A DNA stretch of 64,000 bases from Gammaproteobacteria bacterium (GTDB taxonomy: Bacteria; Pseudomonadota; Gammaproteobacteria; JAIEPX01), in the NCBI GenBank assembly GCA_019748175.1, contig JAIEPX010000008.1:186001-250000 (forward strand). The letters run 5' to 3'. The notes below the pieces were generated by a model. It searched no databases, had not been told where the DNA came from, and saw nothing but the letters and a program-made list of their open reading frames with translations. Positions 8,531-17,515 of this stretch are shown piece after piece. Every line of letters starts with the position of its first letter. Positions within the stretch are counted from its first letter, which is position 1. Position numbers and translations under genes: made by a program.

Positions 8531-9815
8531 GATTCGAGCGGCAGCGACCAGTCCGACTACTATGGATGCTTTCTGGGCTAGAGCCAGACTAGATGGTTGG
8601 ATGTATGCGGGTAGTTACTACTATCAATTATCAGGCATTCAGCGCACGATCAACGATGCCGGTACCATCAAGTTTCAGTTAGTCTCTCCGGATGCTTATT
8701 GTATCCCCGCTATCGGTAACTATATCAATTTTCCTTCATCAGGGCCACTAAGTTTAAAGTCTCAATGTATTAAAAATTGGAATACTTATTACGCAAATTC
8801 TATTAATTCCCCAGCTTTTGATATCGTACTAAATAGAGCATCCCCCTACGTTACGGGAGCAATTGCGTTGGCGAATCAGGTTCAAGCAGCTAATGCCAAT
8901 GTCGTCATTCCCAATTCATTTAATATGGGTGATATGGGAGAGCTTGCTGGGCCAATGGGTATGTTGAGTGGCTTAGTATTATCGTCGATACAAACATTGG
9001 TCTCTAATGGCGATCCCATCATGAAGTTACAAAAATTGGGACATACCTGGGTTGACCAAGCGGTTGCTGCCTGGATCGGGCTTGCGATGTTGATGTTTTT
9101 CGTTTCATTACTTGCTTCGTTGATGTCTTCAATAAGTTCCGCGGGGTATGCGTTTCAAGGCATGATGCAAATATTTGTGACATTGTTTATGGCCTTGTTA
9201 TTCATACTCATGGTTCAAGGCGTCTTGGTTTCAATTTATGTCCCGTTAATACCTTTCATTATTTATACGTTCACTGTGATTGGCTGGTTTATAGCCGTTA
9301 TCGAAGCAATGGTTGCCGCGCCGCTGGTCGCGTTGGGCGTTACCCACCCTGAAGGTCAAGGCATGTTAGGTAAAGGCGAACAAGCGATCATGTTATTATT
9401 GGGCGTGTTTTTACGGCCTGCATTAATGGTGATGGGATTATTAGCAGGTATGTTGTTGTCAGTGATTGCATTAACCATATTTAATAAACCTTTTGTTACA
9501 GTTCTCTTTACAGCAGTAGGAGCGGGAGGGCTCGGTGGGTTTGGCGCGTACTACGGTATCCTTTCACTTTATTCTGTTTTGGTAACGCAAATCGTTACGC
9601 AATCCTACAGTTTAATTTTTAATGTACCTGATCGTGTGTTGCGCTGGTTAGGTCAGCAAGTTGAGTCCAGTGCAGCGGGTCAAGCCTTACAAGCTGCGGA
9701 GTCTGAAACTAAGAGTGGCGCTGAGAAAACGACTTCAGGTATGACCATGCCATCTGCTGGTGGTGGCGGCGGCGGTGGCGGCGGTGGTGGCGAAGGTGGT
9801 GCTGGCGGAGAATAA
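7557..9815 (+). CDS. dotA: Dot/Icm polytopic membrane protein DotA, copy 2
   Basis: The 752-aa paralogue of the preceding DotA has the same signal peptide, membrane layout and first ~325 residues. Differences cluster in the periplasmic loop (about 326-430, for example SSGPLSLKSQ versus TGGTLTLKSK) and the C-terminal tail, which is a plain Gly run followed by EGGAGGE in place of the Ser/Lys-rich tail of copy 1. Both copies are intact, so both are likely functional. A clean terminator follows at 9997-10031. Confidence 0.93.
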   Translation: MRSSIKYLIISCLSLLPSLLYAQGAADTISSNTAAIFYLPPGDPSLNFLGQLFGNVGSVLSGSSGMILGILFKYFNLGILVIAGVFLIWTTAKVVIHSSHEGTFMGREVNTGFHIIRTVLGIGLLSPTVGGYSIIQIIVMWAVLQGAGFANTVWNQALDYFERGGQIFVPPSTNLAPLITMTGTVLESQVCMYYHEKMEKELQKEARQKIASGDTSPIYQARVLNFPSYQPYVDPNNPRILFPANRGNGQTDNGCGEFSYGQPTATNNPVVLNALVAVMQQLSGAARRIADPYPSDLTSNPSPLQDLVQTQLVNAAQNWVNYLLPIRAAATSPTTMDAFWARARLDGWMYAGSYYYQLSGIQRTINDAGTIKFQLVSPDAYCIPAIGNYINFPSSGPLSLKSQCIKNWNTYYANSINSPAFDIVLNRASPYVTGAIALANQVQAANANVVIPNSFNMGDMGELAGPMGMLSGLVLSSIQTLVSNGDPIMKLQKLGHTWVDQAVAAWIGLAMLMFFVSLLASLMSSISSAGYAFQGMMQIFVTLFMALLFILMVQGVLVSIYVPLIPFIIYTFTVIGWFIAVIEAMVAAPLVALGVTHPEGQGMLGKGEQAIMLLLGVFLRPALMVMGLLAGMLLSVIALTIFNKPFVTVLFTAVGAGGLGGFGAYYGILSLYSVLVTQIVTQSYSLIFNVPDRVLRWLGQQVESSAAGQALQAAESETKSGAEKTTSGMTMPSAGGGGGGGGGGGEGGAGGE

Positions 9816-9922
9816 TTTTTTCTGTAACATGCGATAGGCAATTCATCCATACAGCAATTCCTGGCCAAGGAAAATCATTTACATTCAAGGTGTTAGAAGA
9901 TTTTCCTTTCGCGATGAGGGGT

Positions 9923-9953
9923 TTTAGGGGGGGGATCGTGATTCTCTCCCCTA
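9923..9953. other. Hairpin between dotA copy 2 and its terminator
   Basis: TTTAGGGG and CCCCTAAA form a stem around a short loop, and an upstream pair GGAAAATC/GATTTTCC (about 9869-9906) can form a second stem. No reading frame is convincing in 9816-10056. These may be RNA folds of the 3' untranslated region. Confidence 0.4.
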
Positions 9954-9996
9954 AATATATTAAAGGAAGCATCTCCCGGTTTTAAAATCAACACAT

Positions 9997-10031
9997 AAGG
10001 GGTTCTGACTAATGTAGAACCCCTTTTTTTT
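9997..10031 (+). terminator. Rho-independent terminator after dotA copy 2
   Basis: The stem AAGGGGTTCT / AGAACCCCTT (10 bp, perfect) encloses a 9-base loop and runs into a T tract. It closes the icmV-dotA unit and separates it from the convergent membrane-protein gene. Confidence 0.93.
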
Positions 10032-10056
10032 ATTCTTGCAGGTGCGGAGGATATTC

Positions 10057-11361
10057 CTAATCTTCAGCGCTGCAGAATCTAGGATAATGAATCACTAGAC
10101 TCATGATGAGTAGGGCTGTTGTAATCGTAAATGCACTGACTAATAATGAGATAAGGTAAATACCCGTCACCCAAAAAATACCAATAAAAGCGATGGTGGT
10201 TATCAACAAAGAGCGTAAATAGAGTGTGGGTTTTCTTTGTCTCATTGAAAAAGAGGTTGGAAATACTCCCCTGCTCACCAGGGTAACGAGAGAGTCCTTT
10301 AAAAAAATCATGAGTAACAAAATTGAGCACCATAATAAAATAATAGCTATTTGTGTATTGTTAAAAATTAGATCTGAAATTGTGTAAAATTGTGTAAGCA
10401 GTGGGACGAATAATGTTGCTATAATTATTTGATCGTTCCTGTAACCACGAGATAAAACTGCAATTGTTGAGCTTGCAATAGGCAGCCAACTCAAGGCGAT
10501 AAAAATATCGAGCATATCTAATACAGTATTCCAGACTGTTGGATCAAATGGATAATAGTTGATAACATATGACAATGGTAATAATTGAGCCCCTGAAACT
10601 AATAACACTAGGAGTATCATTGCGGAGAATAATACGATCAACATGCTCAACAAAGTTGGGAATTTTTTCTTCATCAACCAATTAAAGCTTAATTGCCATT
10701 GTGAGAAGTTAATGACATAGAATAAAATGGTAGAAGCAAAAATATTTTGCATGTTGATACCAGGAGATAGTGTCAAACCCCTGTATTGTGTAAAAAAGAA
10801 TAAAATTATAGATCCAATAAAGAACAAGGGGAGCAACATTGCAAAAAAGATAGTCAGCCTTAAATAAGTATTGCAATATTTACCAACGTTACTGTGTTGC
10901 GAGATATCAAAAATAGGTTCTAAACAATCACTAATCAGACCTGTATTTTTATTCGTAAAATAGACACGTTGTAATATAATCGCAAATAAAGCCACTAAGG
11001 CCCATGGAAATAATCCACCCGATGCCAGTGGGGGTATTGTTGGCAAATCAATAGGTTTGTTAATGGTTAACACTTCACTCAGAAAACGGTGCCCAAAATA
11101 AAAGAAGCTGTAAAGCAAGCTCACAAAACCAGTGGTGCCTATCAACCAGAGTGGCCATGGCAGTTTCTTATTTCCACACGGGTAAGACTCTTTTCTTTTA
11201 GGTGATACTAATAGTGATAATGCGATGGCAATAAAGACCCAATGAACTAGTTGAAATCCCAGCAATTCTTGCTTTTTAAATAAATACACAAGTAAATAGA
11301 GGGCAAACAGCGGTATGTACACTGTCATGACCAAAGACAACGAGGTTCGATTAATTTTCAT
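10057..11361 (-). CDS. Multi-spanning membrane protein of unknown function
   Basis: The 434-aa product is strongly hydrophobic, with about 12 predicted membrane helices spaced through the whole length and short basic loops (KRKES, NKKLPW, MRQRKPT). The overall layout resembles a secondary transporter, but I see no motif that assigns a family. It is divergent from the three ATP-grasp genes with only 61 bases between starts, and convergent with dotA copy 2. It is part of the insert that separates dotA from dotDCB. Function unknown. Confidence 0.8.
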   Translation of the reverse strand: MKINRTSLSLVMTVYIPLFALYLLVYLFKKQELLGFQLVHWVFIAIALSLLVSPKRKESYPCGNKKLPWPLWLIGTTGFVSLLYSFFYFGHRFLSEVLTINKPIDLPTIPPLASGGLFPWALVALFAIILQRVYFTNKNTGLISDCLEPIFDISQHSNVGKYCNTYLRLTIFFAMLLPLFFIGSIILFFFTQYRGLTLSPGINMQNIFASTILFYVINFSQWQLSFNWLMKKKFPTLLSMLIVLFSAMILLVLLVSGAQLLPLSYVINYYPFDPTVWNTVLDMLDIFIALSWLPIASSTIAVLSRGYRNDQIIIATLFVPLLTQFYTISDLIFNNTQIAIILLWCSILLLMIFLKDSLVTLVSRGVFPTSFSMRQRKPTLYLRSLLITTIAFIGIFWVTGIYLISLLVSAFTITTALLIMSLVIHYPRFCSAED

Positions 11362-11383
11362 GCATCAACTATAACACGATTTC

Positions 11384-11413
11384 TTGACATGGCGCTAAAG
11401 AATGGCATAGTCT
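11384..11413 (+). promoter_or_regulatory. Promoter for the ATP-grasp gene trio
   Basis: A perfect -35 TTGACA (11384-11389), an 18-base spacer and TAGTCT (11408-11413) lie directly before the first gene. The predicted transcription start is only a few bases from the ATG at 11423, and no Shine-Dalgarno is visible, so the first mRNA may be nearly leaderless. Confidence 0.5.
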
Positions 11414-11422
11414 AAAATCACT

Positions 11423-12532
11423 ATGGAAAGAATACGCATCAATCCTCGGCCTGAATGGGAAGCTCAAGTTGAAGCTTTAGGCTTTACTCATCACACGATT
11501 AATAATAAAATTTTTTGGAATGAACATGCTTGCTATCATTTAACAAGCAAAGAAATTCAAGAAATCCAAAAAGCCACAAACGAAATAGAAAGACTTTGTT
11601 TAGAATTGGTTGATCATGTAATTTCGCAACGTACATATTATAAGCTTAATATTCCAGAATCTGCTTGGCCTTTAATAGAATTTAGCTGGAAAAATAAAGA
11701 GCACCCCCTCATCGGAAGATTAGATCTTTGTTATGACGGTATTCATCCACCTAAATTGTACGAATACAATGCTGATACACCGCTGTGTTTATTGGAAACA
11801 AGCTTAATACAAAAACATTGGTTAGAGGAAGTTGGCCTTAGTGGTTACCAAATGAATACTATACAGGAGAGGCTGGTAAAAGCGTGGTCGCGGTTGAGCT
11901 CTGGTAGAGTGCACCTAACATGCCGTAATTCTGCGCCATGGCTTTTGGAAACGATTAATTACATGACAAATACACTTGCTCGTGCTGGTTTAGACTTCAA
12001 ACATATCTATGTTGAGGAAGTGCGTTGGAATGGTCGATATTATCTCGACAAAGAGAATGAGCCTATAGAAACGCTGTTTAAAATTACCCCTTGGGAGTGG
12101 ATGCTAGAAGAAGTTTTTGATCGCTTACTTAACTCGAAAACAAGGGTAATTGAACCCGCATGGAAAATGATATTAAGTAACAAAGGTTTTTTAGTTTTAC
12201 TCTGGGAGTTATTTCCAGATCACCCAAATTTGCTACCAGCATTTTTTGATCCTAAAGATTTGAAAGGAGATTACGTTAAAAAACCCCTCCTTGGAAGAGA
12301 AGGGCATAATATTTCGCTTAATACAGAGTCTTGCTCGATAACTACTGAAGGTGCGTATGGTAATGGTGCTTATGTTTATCAACAGGCTCATTTGCTGCCC
12401 AATTTTGATGGTAATTTTCCTGTGATAGGTTCTTGGTTGATAGACGGTGAGTCATCTGGGATCATCATAAGAGAGGACGATACACCTATTACTCGGGGAG
12501 CAAGTCGCGTCGTCCCCTATTTTTATTGTTAA
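11423..12532 (+). CDS. Glutathionylspermidine-synthetase-like ATP-grasp ligase, paralogue 1
   Basis: This 369-aa protein belongs to the GSP_synth (YgiC/YjfC-type) ATP-grasp family, whose members form amide bonds with polyamine-like amines. Family motifs seen are GRLDLCYDGIHPPKLYEYN (substrate/ATP region), YVKKPLLGREGHNIS (ATP-binding lysine and glycine loop) and GSWLIDGESSGIIIRED (metal-binding C-terminal region). The amidase half found in E. coli Gsp is absent. It is the first of three tandem paralogues of the same length, starting from its own promoter. Confidence 0.88.
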   Translation: MERIRINPRPEWEAQVEALGFTHHTINNKIFWNEHACYHLTSKEIQEIQKATNEIERLCLELVDHVISQRTYYKLNIPESAWPLIEFSWKNKEHPLIGRLDLCYDGIHPPKLYEYNADTPLCLLETSLIQKHWLEEVGLSGYQMNTIQERLVKAWSRLSSGRVHLTCRNSAPWLLETINYMTNTLARAGLDFKHIYVEEVRWNGRYYLDKENEPIETLFKITPWEWMLEEVFDRLLNSKTRVIEPAWKMILSNKGFLVLLWELFPDHPNLLPAFFDPKDLKGDYVKKPLLGREGHNISLNTESCSITTEGAYGNGAYVYQQAHLLPNFDGNFPVIGSWLIDGESSGIIIREDDTPITRGASRVVPYFYC

Positions 12533-12546
12533 ACGAGATTAATTTT

Positions 12547-13656
12547 ATGGAGCGTATAAGTAGTACTCCGCGTTCAAATTGGCAATCTAAGCTGGAATCT
12601 CAAGGGCTAAGTTTTCATTCAACGAAAAATGAACTCTATTGGAACGAATATGTTTGTTATCGTTTTCAAAAAAAAGAAATTACGCAGCTTGAAAATGCGA
12701 CTCGAGAGATCCATGCCATTTGTTTGGAGCTCGTAGATTCTATAGTGAGTAAAGGACTTTATTCCAAACTCAACATTCCCGAATATGCTTGGCCGTTAAT
12801 TGAGAAGAGTTGGAATAGTAATGAAGAATCCCTCTGCGGTCGCCTAGATTTTAGCTTTGATGGAATTCAGCCTCCTAAGTTATTGGAATATAATGCCGAT
12901 ATACCTGCTTGCATCCTTGAATCCAGTCTTGTTCAGAAGCAATGGCATCAAGATGTATATCCCGAAAGCATTCAATTTAATTCTATACACGAAAGGTTAG
13001 TGACTGCTTGGTCACGCATAATTTCAGAAAAGATTCATTTGACATGGAAAAGAAACGTTCCCTGGATAATAAGTGATGTTTTATATCTGGGTGACACAGC
13101 CAAAGAAGCTGGTTATTCACAGAAACCTGTATACATCGATGATGTAAAATGGAACGGAAATGAATTTATTGATACTGATGGAGAGGCGATTAAGATATTA
13201 ATTAAGAGAGTTCCTTGGGAGCAAATGCCAGATGAATTTTTTAGCCAAGTTCTAAAATCAAATATTCAAGTATTAGAACCCGCATGGAAAATGATTTTAA
13301 ATAATAAAGGTTTTTTGGTGTTACTGTGGGAATTATTTCCAGGGCACCCTAATTTATTACCCGCTTTTTTCGACAATACAAAATTACCAGGAGATTATGT
13401 TAAAAAACCGATGATAGGTCGAGAGGGTGCAAATATTTCTATGGTTACTGAAAAAGGGGTTATTACAACAGGCGGGGAGTATGGTGCAGGTAAATTTATG
13501 TTTCAAAAATCTCATTGTTTACCAGATTTTGAAGGGAATTTTGCTGTAATAGGGTCTTGGATAATCGCAGGTGAGCCTGCGGGAATTATTGTTAGAGAAG
13601 ATAATACTCCAATCACCCGCGATACGAGCAGATTTGTACCGCACATTTATGATTAG
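12547..13656 (+). CDS. Glutathionylspermidine-synthetase-like ATP-grasp ligase, paralogue 2
   Basis: The second 369-aa paralogue keeps the same motifs: GRLDFSFDGIQPPKLLEYN, YVKKPMIGREGANIS and GSWIIAGEPAGIIVRED. A start 21 bases upstream is possible, but the ATG at 12547 aligns with MER- starts of both neighbours and gives the same length. It begins 14 bases after the first gene, so the three form one transcript. Divergence from paralogue 1 is substantial, so the duplication is old. Confidence 0.87.
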   Translation: MERISSTPRSNWQSKLESQGLSFHSTKNELYWNEYVCYRFQKKEITQLENATREIHAICLELVDSIVSKGLYSKLNIPEYAWPLIEKSWNSNEESLCGRLDFSFDGIQPPKLLEYNADIPACILESSLVQKQWHQDVYPESIQFNSIHERLVTAWSRIISEKIHLTWKRNVPWIISDVLYLGDTAKEAGYSQKPVYIDDVKWNGNEFIDTDGEAIKILIKRVPWEQMPDEFFSQVLKSNIQVLEPAWKMILNNKGFLVLLWELFPGHPNLLPAFFDNTKLPGDYVKKPMIGREGANISMVTEKGVITTGGEYGAGKFMFQKSHCLPDFEGNFAVIGSWIIAGEPAGIIVREDNTPITRDTSRFVPHIYD

Positions 13657-13665
13657 GAGATTACT

Positions 13666-14775
13666 ATGGAAAGAATCTTAATATCTCCTCGAAAACATTG
13701 GAAGTCCGAGGTTGAGTCACTCGGATTTAGTTTTCATTCACTTAACAATGAAATGTATTGGGATGAGAGTTGCTGTTATCGATTTGATGTAAGCGAAATA
13801 AAAATCATAGAAAATGCCACTAATGAAATTGAAACGATGTGTCTTGCCCTAGTGGATAATATTATTACACATCAACGCTATCATGAACTGAATATCCCAG
13901 AATATGCATGGCCTGTAATTGAAACGAGTTGGAAAAATTGGGACAAAACGAAAATAGGTCGGCTTGATCTTGGCTATAATGGTATTGACCCACCAAAATT
14001 ACTCGAATATAACGGCGACACACCTGTTTGTTTGTTAGAGGGTAGTCTAGTTCAAAAGCAATGGTTGGATCAGGTACGACCAAACTGTCAGCAGTTTAAT
14101 TCCATTCAAGCGCGTCTTTTGGAAAATTGGCCGAGTAATGAGATTGGTCAAATACATGTTGCTGGTCGCACGGAATATTCGGAAATTCTAGACAATATGA
14201 ATTATTTAGCAAAAACTATGGAGCTAAACGGCATAAAAACAAAGCTTGTTCATATTGATCAAATTGGTTGGAATGGTGCTGATTTAGTTGATGATAAGCG
14301 TGAAGTTATCAATAATCTGTACAAATATTTTCCGTGGGAGTGGATGAGTGAAGAATTTTATCATCGAACTTTACAAACGAGTATTAAAATTATGGAGCCC
14401 GCCTGGAAAATGATGTTGAGTAATAAGGGTATGATGGTGTTGTTATGGGAGATGTTCCCTGAACATCCAAATTTACTTCCCTCCTATTTTGATTATAAAA
14501 AATTGCAGGGTGATTTTGTAAAAAAACCTATAAGTGGTCGAGGGGGAGTGAAAATTACGATTCATAATAGTGATAATGTAGATGATGTTTTCGATGAGTC
14601 GGATCATAGAATATATATGTATCAACAAATACTCAAACCTGCAAATTTTGCGAATAATTTCCCCGTAATTGGTTCGTGGATCATTAATGGACAAGCATCT
14701 GGCATTGGAATGAGAGAAGACATTACCCCTATTTCTAACTGGGACTCTCGATTTGTTCCGCATTTTTATGATTAA
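13666..14775 (+). CDS. Glutathionylspermidine-synthetase-like ATP-grasp ligase, paralogue 3
   Basis: The third 369-aa copy has GRLDLGYNGIDPPKLLEYN, FVKKPISGRGGVKIT and GSWIINGQASGIGMRED. It differs most in the ATP loop: GREG of the other copies is GRGG here, and the following segment is Asp/Asn-rich. That may alter substrate or activity. A TAGGAGA Shine-Dalgarno precedes the ATG and the gap to paralogue 2 is 9 bases. What it ligates cannot be read from sequence. Confidence 0.87.
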   Translation: MERILISPRKHWKSEVESLGFSFHSLNNEMYWDESCCYRFDVSEIKIIENATNEIETMCLALVDNIITHQRYHELNIPEYAWPVIETSWKNWDKTKIGRLDLGYNGIDPPKLLEYNGDTPVCLLEGSLVQKQWLDQVRPNCQQFNSIQARLLENWPSNEIGQIHVAGRTEYSEILDNMNYLAKTMELNGIKTKLVHIDQIGWNGADLVDDKREVINNLYKYFPWEWMSEEFYHRTLQTSIKIMEPAWKMMLSNKGMMVLLWEMFPEHPNLLPSYFDYKKLQGDFVKKPISGRGGVKITIHNSDNVDDVFDESDHRIYMYQQILKPANFANNFPVIGSWIINGQASGIGMREDITPISNWDSRFVPHFYD

Positions 14776-14822
14776 AAGTATTTTCATGGCAACTGTTTTA
14801 TTCAACATGCAGATTTGAATGC

Positions 14823-14851
14823 TTGACATCTAGGATTCAAGTTGGTTCAAT
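14823..14851 (+). promoter_or_regulatory. Promoter for dotD-dotC-dotB
   Basis: TTGACA (14823-14828), a 17-base spacer and TTCAAT (14846-14851) lie about 30 bases before dotD, in the gap after the ATP-grasp trio. Confidence 0.55.
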
Positions 14852-14882
14852 AGCTCAACTCAATGGAATGGCTTAAGGGACT

Positions 14883-15401
14883 ATGAAAGCTAAATTACCT
14901 CTGATTATCTGTTGTACGACATTGTTGGTTAGCGGGTGTATGAGTAACATACATAAGCGAACTACTGGTCGAGATCCTGGTTTTTTCGAGACAGGAATGC
15001 GATTCGAACCACGCGCTCATGATGAAGCGGAGGTTAAAATTGCTGAGTCTGCCGATTCAATCAACGATTCTCTAAAAGAATTATCTGAGATTGAAAGAGC
15101 GGTGCATCCTGGTGCTCGTTTACCTAAACCTCCAAATCCTGCTCGAATTGGTATGGCTGGAATTGCTTCGATCGATTGGATTGGGCCCGTTGAGCCATTA
15201 ATCGAAAAAATCGCTAAAGCCGGTCATTATCGTGTTCGAGTTTTAGGGCCAAAGCCAGCGATTCCTGCTTTAGTACAGATCAGTAAGCAAGATGTACCGT
15301 TAATGGATATTCTGCGCGATGTGACATTCCAAGTGCAGAAAAAAGCCGATATCGTTGTTTACCCGAGCAACCGGGTGATTGAGTTGCGCTATCTTCGTTA
15401 G
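14883..15401 (+). CDS. dotD: Dot/Icm outer-membrane lipoprotein DotD
   Basis: DotD is an outer-membrane lipoprotein of the Dot/Icm core complex that, with DotC, targets DotH to the outer membrane. The 172-aa product has a lipoprotein signal with lipobox LVSGC (Cys near residue 19) and a C-terminal secretin-N0-like domain (about 85-170), matching the ~163-aa Legionella protein. It is first in a dotD-dotC-dotB run with 15- and 3-base gaps. Confidence 0.92.
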   Translation: MKAKLPLIICCTTLLVSGCMSNIHKRTTGRDPGFFETGMRFEPRAHDEAEVKIAESADSINDSLKELSEIERAVHPGARLPKPPNPARIGMAGIASIDWIGPVEPLIEKIAKAGHYRVRVLGPKPAIPALVQISKQDVPLMDILRDVTFQVQKKADIVVYPSNRVIELRYLR

Positions 15402-15416
15402 ACCTCTTGGAGTACC

Positions 15417-16322
15417 ATGAAAAGAACTTTAAGCACTGTTGGCTTTGCACTGCTAGCGCTTTGCGTTGGCTGTTCTTCTTCGCCCAAGCCGCCTCGCGAA
15501 TTAATTAAAATTTCTGCGTTAAAACAAAATCGAGGTCAAACTGCGGTTGCCAATTTGCGGCAGGATGCTTTGCGTGATACCGCTGTTTCGATTGGGGCTC
15601 AAGGTGGTCTTGCATGGCGGGCGGAACGCATTGATTGCGTTTTAAAACAACAGCAACACAATCTTAATAAAATTTATAATTTCACAGCACTGTTGCTCAA
15701 TAAAGACATTTTACCACCCGTTTTAGAAGAGGGGCGTGATCCTGCGAATATTTCTAATTGCGAAACAATTAGGGCAGCCGATGCTGTTTATCGCATTATT
15801 ACCCCACCTTGTTTTGTCAGCAATGCGCCGACATGGCGTCAGTATTTGTGGATGCACTACGAAAAACCTGAAAATCCTCATGCATCCTTGCTTCCAAGAA
15901 ATAGAGAAGAAGCTGCGATGTGGAATTGTTTTGTACGCGAAGGTTGGCAAAAAGGGGTTGACCAGGCCGATGAAATATTTCAGTCAAATCTTATGCGTTT
16001 AAATCGCGATTTCAAAGGTATGGTTTTGTATCATAAATTGTACGCTCAGAATATGGTCACTGCGCCATTTGTTGCGCAGGCTGATTTAGGTGTTACAGGT
16101 GATGATCGTGAAATGCGAGTTAATGATCGCGTATTACGAATTACCGATACTGCAAGGTTGAATGTTAATAGTCAAACTTGGCAAGCGGCTATTCAAAAAC
16201 AACCTGATCAAATGATTGAAGTTAAAGATCCTGATGAAACTAAAGTGAAAGCGATGTTAATGCCTAAACGTTATAAATCTGAAAAGTATGATCATCCGAT
16301 TGACTTAAAATACGGCAAATAA
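15417..16322 (+). CDS. dotC: Dot/Icm outer-membrane lipoprotein DotC
   Basis: DotC is the second lipoprotein of the outer-membrane core and is required with DotD for DotH localisation. The 301-aa product has a signal peptide with lipobox LCVGC (Cys near residue 19). Characteristic stretches are RQDALRDTAVSIGAQGGLAW and WNCFVREGWQKGVDQADEIF, the latter in the conserved helical core. Length fits the family (~300 aa). Confidence 0.94.
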   Translation: MKRTLSTVGFALLALCVGCSSSPKPPRELIKISALKQNRGQTAVANLRQDALRDTAVSIGAQGGLAWRAERIDCVLKQQQHNLNKIYNFTALLLNKDILPPVLEEGRDPANISNCETIRAADAVYRIITPPCFVSNAPTWRQYLWMHYEKPENPHASLLPRNREEAAMWNCFVREGWQKGVDQADEIFQSNLMRLNRDFKGMVLYHKLYAQNMVTAPFVAQADLGVTGDDREMRVNDRVLRITDTARLNVNSQTWQAAIQKQPDQMIEVKDPDETKVKAMLMPKRYKSEKYDHPIDLKYGK

Positions 16323-16325
16323 AAT

Positions 16326-17456
16326 ATGAAATCGACTAGTGAGTTTCTTTATCCAGGAGAGCCATCGCGTTTTACCCCTGAAAATTTTGATGGTTTGTTA
16401 GCTTTTGCTACGAATTTGAATGCATCAGACGTGACGCTACAGACTAATGAAGAAGTTGTCGCGGAGGTTTATGGTCGTTTATATAAAATTACAAAACGAA
16501 AATTAACTAATACTGAAGTAGGTGATCTTTTAAATTCCATTTATGGTCCCAATGGTACAACGCAATTACTCAGTGGGCAGGACGTTGATACCCACTATGA
16601 AATTCGACCGGGTCGTAATGAACGATATCGTTTTCGTGTGAATGGAACTGCATGCCAAGTCGAAGGCCATTCGGCAATGCAATTAACGTTGCGTACGATT
16701 CCAAACGAACCGCCGACTTTAGCCAGCATGAATTTACCCGAAAATGTGATCGCAAATTTAGCTCCCAAAGACGGTGTGGTTTATGTAACGGGTGCAACGG
16801 GTTCCGGTAAAACAACATTATTAGCCGCGGTAATACGTGAGTTGAGCGAAGATCCCGAAGGGCATCGTAAAATGCTGACGTACGAATCTCCTATTGAGTT
16901 TGTGTACGACATGGTTCAAATGCCGACATCGGTGATCAGTCAGTCAGAAATTCCTCGTCATTTACCGACATTTGCTGCGGGAGTGCGCAACGCATTGCGT
17001 CGTAAACCACGTCTGATTTTAGTGGGAGAATCTCGAGATCCAGAAACCATTGGTGCGGTTATTGAAGCTGCCTTAACGGGCCATCCAGTTTATACCACAT
17101 TGCATAGTACGGGTGTTGCTGAATCTATTCGACGTCTTGTCGGAAGTTTTTCACAAGAAGAACGTCAAGGTCGTACAATTGATATTATTGAAACCATGCG
17201 ACTCATTATGTGGCAACAATTAGTTCCGACAGTTGATGGAAAACGCGTTCCTCTTCGAGAATTTTTGGTTTTTGATGAAGAAGTCCGCGATAAATTATTA
17301 GAAGTCAATTATAACGAAGTCACTTCGTTAACACGTAAACTCTTAAAAGAGCGTGGTCAGCCCATGAGAGTTGATGCTGAGCGCGTCTTCAAAGAAGGTC
17401 TCATCACCGAACGTCTCTATAAAGTCCTGTTAGCGGGTGCGAAGCGCCAAGAATAG
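16326..17456 (+). CDS. dotB: Dot/Icm secretion ATPase DotB
   Basis: DotB is the cytosolic hexameric ATPase of the Dot/Icm system, related to PilT/VirB11. The 376-aa product has Walker A GATGSGKT at residues 156-163, an Asp box around TYESPIEFVYD, Walker B around RLILVGESRDPETI and a His box GHPVYTTLHSTG. Length equals that of Legionella DotB (~377). It follows dotC by 3 bases, and icmT starts 59 bases later. Confidence 0.97.
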   Translation: MKSTSEFLYPGEPSRFTPENFDGLLAFATNLNASDVTLQTNEEVVAEVYGRLYKITKRKLTNTEVGDLLNSIYGPNGTTQLLSGQDVDTHYEIRPGRNERYRFRVNGTACQVEGHSAMQLTLRTIPNEPPTLASMNLPENVIANLAPKDGVVYVTGATGSGKTTLLAAVIRELSEDPEGHRKMLTYESPIEFVYDMVQMPTSVISQSEIPRHLPTFAAGVRNALRRKPRLILVGESRDPETIGAVIEAALTGHPVYTTLHSTGVAESIRRLVGSFSQEERQGRTIDIIETMRLIMWQQLVPTVDGKRVPLREFLVFDEEVRDKLLEVNYNEVTSLTRKLLKERGQPMRVDAERVFKEGLITERLYKVLLAGAKRQE

Positions 17457-17475
17457 ATTTTCTTCCAAAATAGTC

Positions 17476-17481
17476 TATAAT
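17476..17481 (+). promoter_or_regulatory. -10 element upstream of icmT
   Basis: A consensus TATAAT lies 35 bases before the icmT start in the dotB-icmT gap. No good -35 is seen at the expected distance, so promoter activity is uncertain. Confidence 0.4.
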
Positions 17482-17515
17482 AGACACAGTCATAACGATT
17501 AATAGGGAAGTTAAT

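Noticed and set aside
9680-9972. Reverse-strand open frames rich in Pro or His over the dotA copy 2 tail
   Set aside because: They mirror the GGC/GGT repeat coding for the Gly tail and have no ribosome binding site.
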